A DNA stretch of 64,000 bases, taken from AC-38 sp033856025. Lineage in GTDB: Bacteria; Actinomycetota; Thermoleophilia; Solirubrobacterales; Solirubrobacteraceae. This document shows, piece by piece, positions 15,734-22,437 of this stretch. Numbering within the stretch: the first letter of the stretch is position 1; every line of letters starts with the position of its first letter. The stretch spans positions 62,001 through 126,000 of the forward strand of contig JAWVFQ010000020.1 of NCBI GenBank assembly GCA_033856025.1, read 5' to 3'. The notes below the pieces were generated by a model that saw only the letters and a program-made list of their open reading frames with translations, searched no databases and was not told the origin of the DNA. A program made the translations under genes and the position numbers.

Positions 15734-17817
15734 CAGGGGGTGAGGACGGGGTCGGCCGCGGGCGCGCCCGAGGGCGCCGGCGCGTCCGGCCGGCGCGGCG
15801 CCTCCGCGAGCGCCCGCGCGCGGGTGCCGGCCAGCAGGTAGCCGGTCACCGTGGCCAGCGAGAGCACCGCGTTGACGAGCAGGACCGGCCCCGAGTCGTT
15901 GGTCAGCATCCCGGCGACGCCGGCCGCCAGTCCGCCCACCAGCACCGCGGTCCACGCCCGATGCGGCACGCGGCCGTAGAGCCACTCGCGGTTGCGCACC
16001 GCGAACCAGATGGCCAGGCCGGCGCCCAGGAAGTAGGCCGGGGTGCGCCCGGTCTTGAGCACCTTGAACGCCAGCTCGTAGCGGCGGGCCACGAGCTCCC
16101 ACAGGTCGCCGGGCCCCGACGCCTTGCCGATGTTGCGGCTCAGGTGGTCCGAGCCGGACAGCAGCAGGTCCAGCGCGATCAGCCCGCCGATGGCCACGAA
16201 CGGGACCAGGGCGGTCAGCGCGAGCGCGCGCTTGGTGGGCCCGTTGCGCAGCATCACCAGCGTGGCCACGGCCATGCCCATGCCCACGGTGATGACGCCG
16301 CCGACGTCCGCGCCCAGGCGGCCCCAGCCCACCACGATGGCCAGGAACAGCCCGGCCAGCGCGTAGACGACCGGCGTGCGCCGGGTGATCTCGCGGCCGG
16401 TCATCACGGCGGCCAGGCCGGACAGCAGCAGGATCGGCAGCAGCGGCTCGAGCTCGTTGGAGATCCCGAAGAACCGCGCGCCGAAGGCGACGCTCGGCCC
16501 CAGCGCGGAGTTCGTGAGCAGCGGGCCGCCGAACGCCAGGTCGACGGTGTAGACGGCGATCCCCACCGCCGCCGGGATCGCCGGGCCACGCGGCCACCGC
16601 GCCACGCGGTCGGTGATCGCGGCCGCGAGGATGGACAGCACACCGATGAAGGCGGTCTCCTTCAGGCGCGTGCTCGGCTCCACGGCGGCACTGGCCAGCA
16701 CGGCCGTCGGCCACCACATCAGCCCCAGCGTCGTGATGCGCAGCGCGGGCGCCACCGCGGCGCGCAGGCCGCGCAGCGCGCCGAGGAACAGGAAGAGCAC
16801 GAGTCCCAGCGCGATAACGCCGCGCATGGACGCGGACTGGCGGCCGCTGCGCACGTCCGACCAGCGCCGGCGCTGATGCTCCAGGTCCTTCGCGCTCAGC
16901 CGCGGGCCGGTGTCGATCGCCTCGCCGCGGGACTGGTCGGGCACCTTGACGCCGAGGTGCTCGAGCACGGTGGGCATCACGTCGATCCCCGACACCAGTC
17001 CGTCGTGGCGCGTGGAGGGCGAGCGCACGCTGCCCTCGCCCAGCCCGGCGGCGGCGAAGGCGGGCTGCTTGTAGAAGCGCGAGGGCGGCCGCGTCAGCGC
17101 GCGGTCGTTGGCGGTCGGGGGCAGGTGCGCGATGAGCAGCAGCTCGCCGGGCGAGCGCGCGGCGATCAGCGCGTCGAGCTGGGCCCGCCCGGCCGGCGTC
17201 GGCGGCACGGCGACCGCCACGAGCGCCCGTCGCGCGCTGAGCTGCATGGTCCGCCCGGCCAGCGTGTCCACCGGGCCGAAGGACACCGCCGCCACGTGCC
17301 CGCCGCGGTCCGCGGCGACGATCGCCGGTCGCGTGTCGCGGCCCGTCACGCCCGCGAACCCGGCGCCCCCCGGGATGGAGCTCGCCAGCAGCCCGGGCCG
17401 CAGCGTGTCCGAGACCCGCTTGGCGCGGCGCTTGGTGGCCGCCCAGTGGGCCAGCGTCCGCGTCGCCGGGTCCAGCGTCGTGCGGAACGGGTCGCGCGGC
17501 TTGTACAGCGACAGCGTGGCGCGCGTGCCCTGCGAGACGTCGAGCAGCGCCTGCTCCTCGCGGTACTCGCCGAGGACCGAGGACCACACACCCAGCGCCA
17601 GGCCCGGCTGCGCGCCCAGGTGGCGCAGGATGAGGTCGCGCGGCTCATCGGGCTTGGTGGGACCGGACAGGTCGAGGTCCTGGACCGGCGTGGCGGTCCA
17701 GAACACGACGACGGCGCGCTTGGGCTCCTGGGCGCCCGCGGTCGCGGGCAGCGCGACGGCCAGGGCGGCGAGGAGGACGAGCGCCCGCGCCAACACGACT
17801 CGGCGGGGCCGGAACAT
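15733..17817 (-). CDS. Alkaline-phosphatase-like/polytopic membrane protein, paralogue A
   Basis: 694 residues, first gene of the operon. A signal peptide (MFRPRRVVLARALVLLAALA, cleavage near AGA-QE) is followed by an outer domain ending GLVSGIDVMPTVLEHLGVKVP, which is alkaline-phosphatase-like. A C-terminal polytopic domain carries GARFFGISNELEP, RLGADVGGVIT and LTNDSGPVLL. These acidic and Asn residues inside membrane spans recur in paralogue B and should be functional. I choose ATG 17817, not the further upstream ATG at 17877, because a TATAGT box ends seven bases before it. I do not recognise an established name for the membrane domain. Coupling to paralogue B and the glycosyltransferase suggests an envelope glycolipid pathway. 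Confidence 0.8.
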   Translation of the reverse strand: MFRPRRVVLARALVLLAALAVALPATAGAQEPKRAVVVFWTATPVQDLDLSGPTKPDEPRDLILRHLGAQPGLALGVWSSVLGEYREEQALLDVSQGTRATLSLYKPRDPFRTTLDPATRTLAHWAATKRRAKRVSDTLRPGLLASSIPGGAGFAGVTGRDTRPAIVAADRGGHVAAVSFGPVDTLAGRTMQLSARRALVAVAVPPTPAGRAQLDALIAARSPGELLLIAHLPPTANDRALTRPPSRFYKQPAFAAAGLGEGSVRSPSTRHDGLVSGIDVMPTVLEHLGVKVPDQSRGEAIDTGPRLSAKDLEHQRRRWSDVRSGRQSASMRGVIALGLVLFLFLGALRGLRAAVAPALRITTLGLMWWPTAVLASAAVEPSTRLKETAFIGVLSILAAAITDRVARWPRGPAIPAAVGIAVYTVDLAFGGPLLTNSALGPSVAFGARFFGISNELEPLLPILLLSGLAAVMTGREITRRTPVVYALAGLFLAIVVGWGRLGADVGGVITVGMGMAVATLVMLRNGPTKRALALTALVPFVAIGGLIALDLLLSGSDHLSRNIGKASGPGDLWELVARRYELAFKVLKTGRTPAYFLGAGLAIWFAVRNREWLYGRVPHRAWTAVLVGGLAAGVAGMLTNDSGPVLLVNAVLSLATVTGYLLAGTRARALAEAPRRPDAPAPSGAPAADPVLTP

Positions 17818-17824
17818 CGGCAGG

Positions 17825-17830
17825 ACTATA
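17825..17830 (-). promoter_or_regulatory. -10 box of the membrane operon
   Basis: On the minus strand TATAGT is followed by seven bases and then ATG 17817. No Shine-Dalgarno fits, so the mRNA is probably leaderless. This box decides the start of paralogue A. Confidence 0.65.
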
Positions 17831-17875
17831 CTTTTCGGGCCCGCCGTGCTTTGTTCCTTCCCGGCGGGCATTCGC

Positions 17876-18565
17876 ATGCCTGGGCGTCATTTCGTCAAGT
17901 ACTCGTTCCTCAAGGTGGACCCCGCGTGGCGGCGCCTGCCGGCCGAGCAGCGCGCCCGCGACAAGGCCGAGTTCGCGGCCGCCTGCGCCGACTTCGCCGA
18001 GGGCCACCTGCTGCGCGCGTTCTCGCTGGTGGGGACGCGCGGCGACGCCGACCTGATGCTGCTCTCCCAGGCCCAGAACCTGGAGCGCATCCACGAGTTC
18101 CACGTCGTGCTCGCCCAGAGCGGGCTGGCCAAGTGGTGCGAGACGCCGTACTCCTACCTGGCGATGACCAAGGAGTCCGAGTACTCCGACGAGTCGCGCC
18201 TGGAGGTCCGCCCCGCCCACGCGAAGTACCTCTTCGTCTATCCGTTCGTCAAGACGCGCGAGTGGTACGGCCTGCCGGCCGAGGAGCGCTACCGGATCAT
18301 GCAGGAGCACATCCGCGTGGGCCGCGAGTTCCCGTCCATCGACCTCAACACGTCCTACTCGTTCGGCCTCGACGACCAGGAGTTCGTGGTGGCCTTCGAG
18401 ACCGACGATCCCGGCGACTTCCTGGACCTGGTGCAGAAGCTGCGGGCCACGGAGTCCTCGCGCTACACCAAGCGCGACACGCCGACCTTCACGTGCGTCT
18501 CGGGCTCGGTCGAGCGCGCCCTCGGCGCGCTGGACGGCGATCCCGTCGCCGAGGTGGTGGCATGA
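17876..18565 (+). CDS. chdC: Coproheme decarboxylase (HemQ/chlorite dismutase family)
   Basis: Catalyses the last step of the coproporphyrin-dependent heme pathway of Gram-positives: peroxide-driven double decarboxylation of coproheme to heme b. The 229-residue length fits. Tyr122 in FVYPFVKTREWY is the expected radical tyrosine and His145 in IMQEHIRVGR the proximal heme ligand. Their 23-residue spacing matches actinobacterial enzymes as I recall them. I could not securely place the distal catalytic residue. The ATG at 17876 precedes a GRHFVKYSF start typical of the family. It overlaps the following reductase (ATGA), so electron transfer and heme synthesis may be coupled. No other heme gene is in view. 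Confidence 0.92.
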   Translation: MPGRHFVKYSFLKVDPAWRRLPAEQRARDKAEFAAACADFAEGHLLRAFSLVGTRGDADLMLLSQAQNLERIHEFHVVLAQSGLAKWCETPYSYLAMTKESEYSDESRLEVRPAHAKYLFVYPFVKTREWYGLPAEERYRIMQEHIRVGREFPSIDLNTSYSFGLDDQEFVVAFETDDPGDFLDLVQKLRATESSRYTKRDTPTFTCVSGSVERALGALDGDPVAEVVA

Positions 18566-19608
18566 GCGACTTCGACGAGGTCCGCGACGTCACCGTGATC
18601 GGCGCCGGGCCCGTCGGCCTGTCCGCCGCCTTCTGGGCCGGGATGCGCGAGGCCACGTCGCGGGTGATCGACTCGCTGCCCGAGCTGGGCGGCCAGCTCA
18701 CGGCGCTGTACCCGGACAAGTGGATCTTCGACGTGCCCGGCCACCCGCGCGTCCTGGCCAAGGACCTGGTCGAGCTGATGCGCGTGCAGGCGCTGGAGCA
18801 GTTCGACGTGCCGGTCCACCTGGAGACGACCGCGCAGCGGATCTCCTGGGAGGACGACCTGGTCGTGCTGCACACCGACCACGGCGACCTGCGCTCGCGC
18901 ACGATGATCGTCGCGGGCGGCCATGGCGCCTTCGAGCCCAAGCGGCTCCCGGGCTATGACATGACGCCCTGGGAGGGCAGCGGCGCGCACTACCTCGTCG
19001 GGGAGAAGCAGGAGTTCGCGGGCAAGCGCGTGCTGATCGTGGGCGGCGGCGACTCGGCCTGCGACTGGGTGGTCAACCTGCTCGACGTGGCCGAGCGCGT
19101 GTCGCTCGTGCACCGCCGCGAGGGCTTCCGCGCCCACGAGAACACCGTGGCCCAGGTGATGGACGCGGCCGACGCGGGTCAGATCGACGTCCACGTCCCC
19201 TTCCAGATCAAGGACGTCCAGGGCAACGGCCAGGTCGAGCGCGTGACCCTGCTGCACTCCGAGGACGAGTCCCAGGAGGTGGAGCTGGAGGCCGATGCGA
19301 TCCTGCTCCAGCTCGGGTTCAAGACCGCGCTGGGACCGCTGAAGGAGTGGGGCCTGGAGATCTCCAAGGGCGCGATCGTGGTCGACCCGGTGATGAAGAC
19401 AAACCTCGACGGCGTCTGGGCCTGCGGGGACATCACGACCTTCGACGGCAAGCTCAAGCTGATCGCCACCGGGTTCGGCGAGGCGGCGATCGCCGTGTCG
19501 CAGGCCGTGCACCACATCCGGCCCGACATGAAGATCCAGCCCAAGTACTCGACCAACACCGGCGTGCCCGGGGCGGTCGAGGGCGACCCGACCTCGGCCG
19601 CGACTTGA
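18562..19608 (+). CDS. Ferredoxin-NADP+ reductase, thioredoxin-reductase-like type
   Basis: 348-residue FAD/NADPH protein. FAD motif GAGPVGLSAAFWAG lies near residue 12, NADPH motif GGGDSACDW near residue 164, and ACGDITTF near the end. Where thioredoxin reductases have a CxxC, this protein has DSACDW only, so it belongs to the YumC-type ferredoxin (flavodoxin)-NADP reductases. It transfers electrons between NADPH and ferredoxin in the cytoplasm. It is translationally coupled to the coproheme decarboxylase upstream and, by a TTGA overlap, to the glycosylase downstream. A supporting role in heme or iron-sulfur metabolism is a fair inference given ErpA and BolA nearby. Confidence 0.9.
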   Translation: MSDFDEVRDVTVIGAGPVGLSAAFWAGMREATSRVIDSLPELGGQLTALYPDKWIFDVPGHPRVLAKDLVELMRVQALEQFDVPVHLETTAQRISWEDDLVVLHTDHGDLRSRTMIVAGGHGAFEPKRLPGYDMTPWEGSGAHYLVGEKQEFAGKRVLIVGGGDSACDWVVNLLDVAERVSLVHRREGFRAHENTVAQVMDAADAGQIDVHVPFQIKDVQGNGQVERVTLLHSEDESQEVELEADAILLQLGFKTALGPLKEWGLEISKGAIVVDPVMKTNLDGVWACGDITTFDGKLKLIATGFGEAAIAVSQAVHHIRPDMKIQPKYSTNTGVPGAVEGDPTSAAT

Positions 19609-20258
19609 CGCCGCGGCGCCGGTGGCCCGCCCGGTTGGACCGGGCGGTGGAGCACCTGCGCGCCGCCGACCCGGTCCTGCGCGAGCTGATCGACTCGGTG
19701 GGCGAGCTGGGCGCGCGCGGTGGGCGGCGTGGCCTGGGCCCGGACGACCATTACGGCGCGCTCGTGCGCGCGATCATCGGCCAGCAGCTGTCGGCCAAGG
19801 TCGCCGCGGTGATGAACGCCCGGGTGCTGGAGCGCTACGACGGCCGCCCGCCCACGCCGGCCGAGGTGCTGGCCGAGGACCCCGAGGAGCTGCGCGCCGC
19901 GATCGGCCTGTCCCGGGCCAAGGTGTCGTTCCTGCGCTCGCTGGCCGAGCACGTGGAGGACGGCGCGCTGGAGCTGGAGCGGATGGGCTCGCTGCCCGAC
20001 GACGAGGTGATCTCAGAGCTCGTGGCGGTCAAGGGCATCGGCGAGTGGACCGCCCACATGTTCCTGATCTTCCACCTCCAGCGGCCCGACGTCCTGCCCG
20101 TGGGCGACCTGGGCGTGCGCAACGCGATCCGCGCCGCCTACGGGCTCGACGAGCCGCCCGGCCCGACGGAGATGACCGAGATCGCCGAGCCCTGGCGCCC
20201 CCACCGCTCCACCGCCGCGCGCTTCCTCTGGCGCTCGCTGGACAACGAGCCGGCCTAG
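19605..20258 (+). CDS. DNA-3-methyladenine glycosylase (AlkA/HhH-GPD)
   Basis: Removes alkylated bases from DNA. The 217-residue protein has the HhH-GPD layout: a helix-hairpin-helix at VAVKGIGEWTAHMFL (about 140-155) and the catalytic Asp in LPVGDLGVRN about 18 residues later. It lacks the N-terminal TBP-like domain of E. coli AlkA, as is usual for the short form. The TTG start overlaps the reductase stop (TTGA); a later TTG at 19635 is possible. It is convergent with, and slightly overlaps (20255-20258), the secreted glycosidase gene. Confidence 0.9.
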   Translation: MTPRRRWPARLDRAVEHLRAADPVLRELIDSVGELGARGGRRGLGPDDHYGALVRAIIGQQLSAKVAAVMNARVLERYDGRPPTPAEVLAEDPEELRAAIGLSRAKVSFLRSLAEHVEDGALELERMGSLPDDEVISELVAVKGIGEWTAHMFLIFHLQRPDVLPVGDLGVRNAIRAAYGLDEPPGPTEMTEIAEPWRPHRSTAARFLWRSLDNEPA

Positions 20259-21379
20259 CCGGCGCAATCCGCGGGCAGCCCCGGCGGCGGGTCGCCGGCC
20301 TTCCGCGCGCCCCAGGCGCGCCACAGCGAGTACGCCGGGTAGGTGGGCTGGCCCGAGCGCGCGGCCAGGCCGACCGCGAAGTTGGGGTCCTCGCGCAGCG
20401 TGTACTGGAACGCGGCCTCCACGGCGGGGTCGCGATCCCAGCGGCGCAGCAGGACGTCGAGCTCGCGGCAGGCGGCGCGGCGGCGGGCCGGGCTGGGGTC
20501 CACGGGCGCGCCGGGGCGCCGGGCTCCGGCGCCGGTCTCGGTGACCCAGATGCGCCTCGGCGCGCACGGCGTGCGGCGCAGCAGCGGCTCGAGCTCGGTC
20601 ACGCCGTCGGCGTCGCCGGCGTACTGGTGCTGGGCCCACACCGGCCCCGCGCACAGCACGTCACGCGGGAGCCGGTCCACGAACTCGGTGAGCGCGGAGA
20701 TGATCGGCCGGGCGTCGTAGGGGCTCGACGTCTCTCCCAGGACGATCTGCTGGTCGCCGGGCGCCTGGTCCAGCGCGGCCCGCAGCCGGCGGACCAGAGC
20801 GGCGTAGATCGACGCGCCCACGGACGGCGACGCGCGGTTGCACTGCCCGCGCTGGGGCGCCAGGAACAGCCCGCTGTTGGGCTCGTTCCAGGCGCTGAGC
20901 CAGTGGACGTCCACGTGCTCGTCGCGCGCCAGGGCCAGGAAGGCGCTCACCAGCGCCTGGTAGGCGGGCAGGGCGTCGCCGCGCGGCGCGCGCGCGTTGA
21001 CGTTGGGGTGAGGGGGCTCGCAGCCCAGCTTGGGCTGCGCGGCCCAGGGCGGCGTGGAGTAGAAGGTCACCACCGGCTCCAGCCCGGCCCGGCGCACGGC
21101 GCGCAGCTGGGCGCGGGGGCTGAACCCGCCCGTTCCCGGAGCGTCCCAGTCCGGCCGCGCGCCCGCCGTCGGCTGGACGGCCGACCACAGGACGTAGACG
21201 CGCGCGTAGCGCGGGCGCAGCGCCCGCCCCGACGGACCGGCCAGCGCGGCCGGATCGAACTCGGTGAGCCCGGTGTCCAGCGTCGGACGACCGGGTGACG
21301 CCTTCCCACCGCAGCCGGAGAGCACCGCGAGGACGAGCCCAGCCGCCGTGAGGGCGGCCGCCGCGCGCCGGGCCGTCAG
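20255..21379 (-). CDS. Lipoprotein glycoside hydrolase, clan GH-A
   Basis: About 374 residues. The start has a hydrophobic stretch and a lipobox-like LAVLSGCGG, so it is probably a lipoprotein on the outer face of the membrane. The rest is a TIM barrel: WLSAWNEPNSG supplies the acid/base Glu and RIWVTETGAG the nucleophile, the clan GH-A pair (GH5/GH39-like). No ATG, GTG or TTG lies between the end of erpA and the signal peptide. The frame enters through CTG at 21379-21377, whose last two bases are part of the erpA stop (CTGA), mirroring the ATGA/GTGA joints elsewhere. Substrate unknown. A second clan GH-A protein is at 48382. Confidence 0.75.
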   Translation of the reverse strand: MTARRAAAALTAAGLVLAVLSGCGGKASPGRPTLDTGLTEFDPAALAGPSGRALRPRYARVYVLWSAVQPTAGARPDWDAPGTGGFSPRAQLRAVRRAGLEPVVTFYSTPPWAAQPKLGCEPPHPNVNARAPRGDALPAYQALVSAFLALARDEHVDVHWLSAWNEPNSGLFLAPQRGQCNRASPSVGASIYAALVRRLRAALDQAPGDQQIVLGETSSPYDARPIISALTEFVDRLPRDVLCAGPVWAQHQYAGDADGVTELEPLLRRTPCAPRRIWVTETGAGARRPGAPVDPSPARRRAACRELDVLLRRWDRDPAVEAAFQYTLREDPNFAVGLAARSGQPTYPAYSLWRAWGARKAGDPPPGLPADCAG

Positions 21380-21729
21380 ACCGCCGAGACCTCTTCCTCG
21401 TCGCGAACGCGGAAGGAGGAGCCGCAGCCGCACGAGGCGATGACGTTCGGGTTGTTGACCTGGAAGCCCGCGCCCTGGAGGCCGTCCACGTAGTCGACGA
21501 CGGCGCCGGTCACGTAGGCCAGGCTCTGGGTGTCCACCAGGAGCTTGATCCCGTGGCTCTCGAACACCGTGTCGTCGTCGCGCTGGACGTCGAAGGCCAG
21601 GGCGTACTGGAACCCGGAGCACCCGCCACCGCGCACGCCGACCCGCAGGCCGGACGTCTCGACCGGCGACTGCTGGGAGGCCAGGAACTCGTGGACCTTC
21701 TCGGCGCCCTTGTCGGTCAGGGTGATCAT
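21376..21729 (-). CDS. erpA: Iron-sulfur cluster insertion protein ErpA/HesB family
   Basis: A-type carrier that receives Fe-S clusters and passes them to apo-enzymes. 117 residues with the three conserved cysteines: Cys37 in GGGCSGFQY, and Cys100 and Cys102 in CGCGSSF. The start ATG 21729 lies 10 bases after a TACACT box. It is divergent from bolA-grxD, so three Fe-S/redox trafficking proteins share one 50-base control region. The downstream lipoprotein gene overlaps its stop. BioB at 53655, an Fe-S enzyme, is a plausible client. Confidence 0.95.
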   Translation of the reverse strand: MITLTDKGAEKVHEFLASQQSPVETSGLRVGVRGGGCSGFQYALAFDVQRDDDTVFESHGIKLLVDTQSLAYVTGAVVDYVDGLQGAGFQVNNPNVIASCGCGSSFRVRDEEEVSAV

Positions 21730-21739
21730 CGCTTCAGGA

Positions 21740-21771
21740 AGTGTAGCGGCCCCGCCCCGCGTCGCTAACCT
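21740..21771. promoter_or_regulatory. Divergent erpA / bolA -10 boxes
   Basis: Minus strand TACACT (21745-21740) lies 10 bases before the erpA ATG. Plus strand TAACCT (21766-21771) lies 8 bases before the bolA ATG. Both mRNAs should be essentially leaderless. No Rrf2 or Fur-like palindrome is visible in the 20 bases between. Confidence 0.55.
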
Positions 21772-21779
21772 CCCGTGCG

Positions 21780-22010
21780 ATGCCCACGACGCACGAGCTC
21801 AAGAGCCGGATCGAGGCCGCCATCCCCGGCGCGGAGGCCGAGGTCGTCGACCTCAACGGCGGCGGCGACCACTTCCAGGCCACGGTCGTGGCCGACGCCT
21901 TCGCCGGCAAGAGCCGCCTCGAGCAGCACCGCCTGATCTACGACGTCTTCGGCGACGAGGTGGGCGGACCCATCCATGCACTCTCCATCACGACGAGGAC
22001 CTCCACATGA
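21780..22010 (+). CDS. bolA: BolA family protein
   Basis: 76 residues with the BolA/YrbA fold: LKSRIEAAIPGAEAEV, then GGGDHFQATVVADAF (the loop that ligates a cluster with a glutaredoxin) and the signature SRLEQHRLIYDVFGDE. BolA proteins pair with CGFS glutaredoxins to hold a [2Fe-2S] cluster and take part in iron sensing or cluster delivery. The ATG follows TAACCT by 8 bases. The next gene, a CGFS glutaredoxin, overlaps by ATGA, so the two partners are made together. Confidence 0.93.
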   Translation: MPTTHELKSRIEAAIPGAEAEVVDLNGGGDHFQATVVADAFAGKSRLEQHRLIYDVFGDEVGGPIHALSITTRTST

Positions 22011-22411
22011 GCGAGACCGAGACGAATCCCATTCGCGACGCGATCCAGCAGGCGATCGACGAGCACCCCGTGATCCTCTTCATGAAGGGCACCCCGGAGG
22101 CCCCGGCCTGCGGGTTCTCCGCCCGCACGGCGGGCGCGCTGCAGGACCTCGAGGCGCCGTTCGCGGCCGTCGACATCCTGCCCGACCCGCGCATCCGCCA
22201 GGAGCTGTCGGCGATCTCCAACTGGCCGACCATCCCCCAGCTGTTCGTCAAGGGCGAGCTGGTCGGCGGGGCCGACATCGTGGCTGAGATGTACGCGTCC
22301 GGCGAGCTGGCGCAGGCCCTGGGCGTCGAGCCGCCCGAGGACGCGGGCGAGGCGCCGGCCGGCGAGGACGTCGCGCCGCCGCCGCTGAGCATCGAGAACC
22401 GCCTCGGCTGA
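22007..22411 (+). CDS. grxD: Monothiol CGFS glutaredoxin
   Basis: 134 residues. It has VILFMKGTPEAPACGFS with the single active Cys35, then WPTIPQLFVKGELVGGADI, which is the glutathione-binding WPT..GGxD pattern. It assembles a bridging [2Fe-2S] cluster as a homodimer or with BolA. The C-terminal ~25 residues (after about 108) are a Pro/Ala-rich extension not needed for the fold. It is coupled to bolA by a 4-base overlap. Confidence 0.93.
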   Translation: MSETETNPIRDAIQQAIDEHPVILFMKGTPEAPACGFSARTAGALQDLEAPFAAVDILPDPRIRQELSAISNWPTIPQLFVKGELVGGADIVAEMYASGELAQALGVEPPEDAGEAPAGEDVAPPPLSIENRLG

Positions 22412-22437
22412 GTCACCGGGCGGCGCGATCCGGCAAC

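Noticed and set aside
17839..17869. Inverted repeat GCCCGCCG / CGGCGGGC before the coproheme decarboxylase
   Set aside because: An 8-bp all-GC stem with a 15-base loop is not rare at this composition and has no T-run or conserved regulator match.
15727..19608. Plus-strand open frame of 1293 codons across the membrane operon
   Set aside because: It is antisense to paralogue A for its first two thirds and then runs out of frame over the decarboxylase. Only the in-frame reductase part is a real gene.
20255..20258. Overlap of the glycosylase and lipoprotein genes as a fused or frameshifted gene
   Set aside because: They are on opposite strands with overlapping stop codons, a normal convergent junction.
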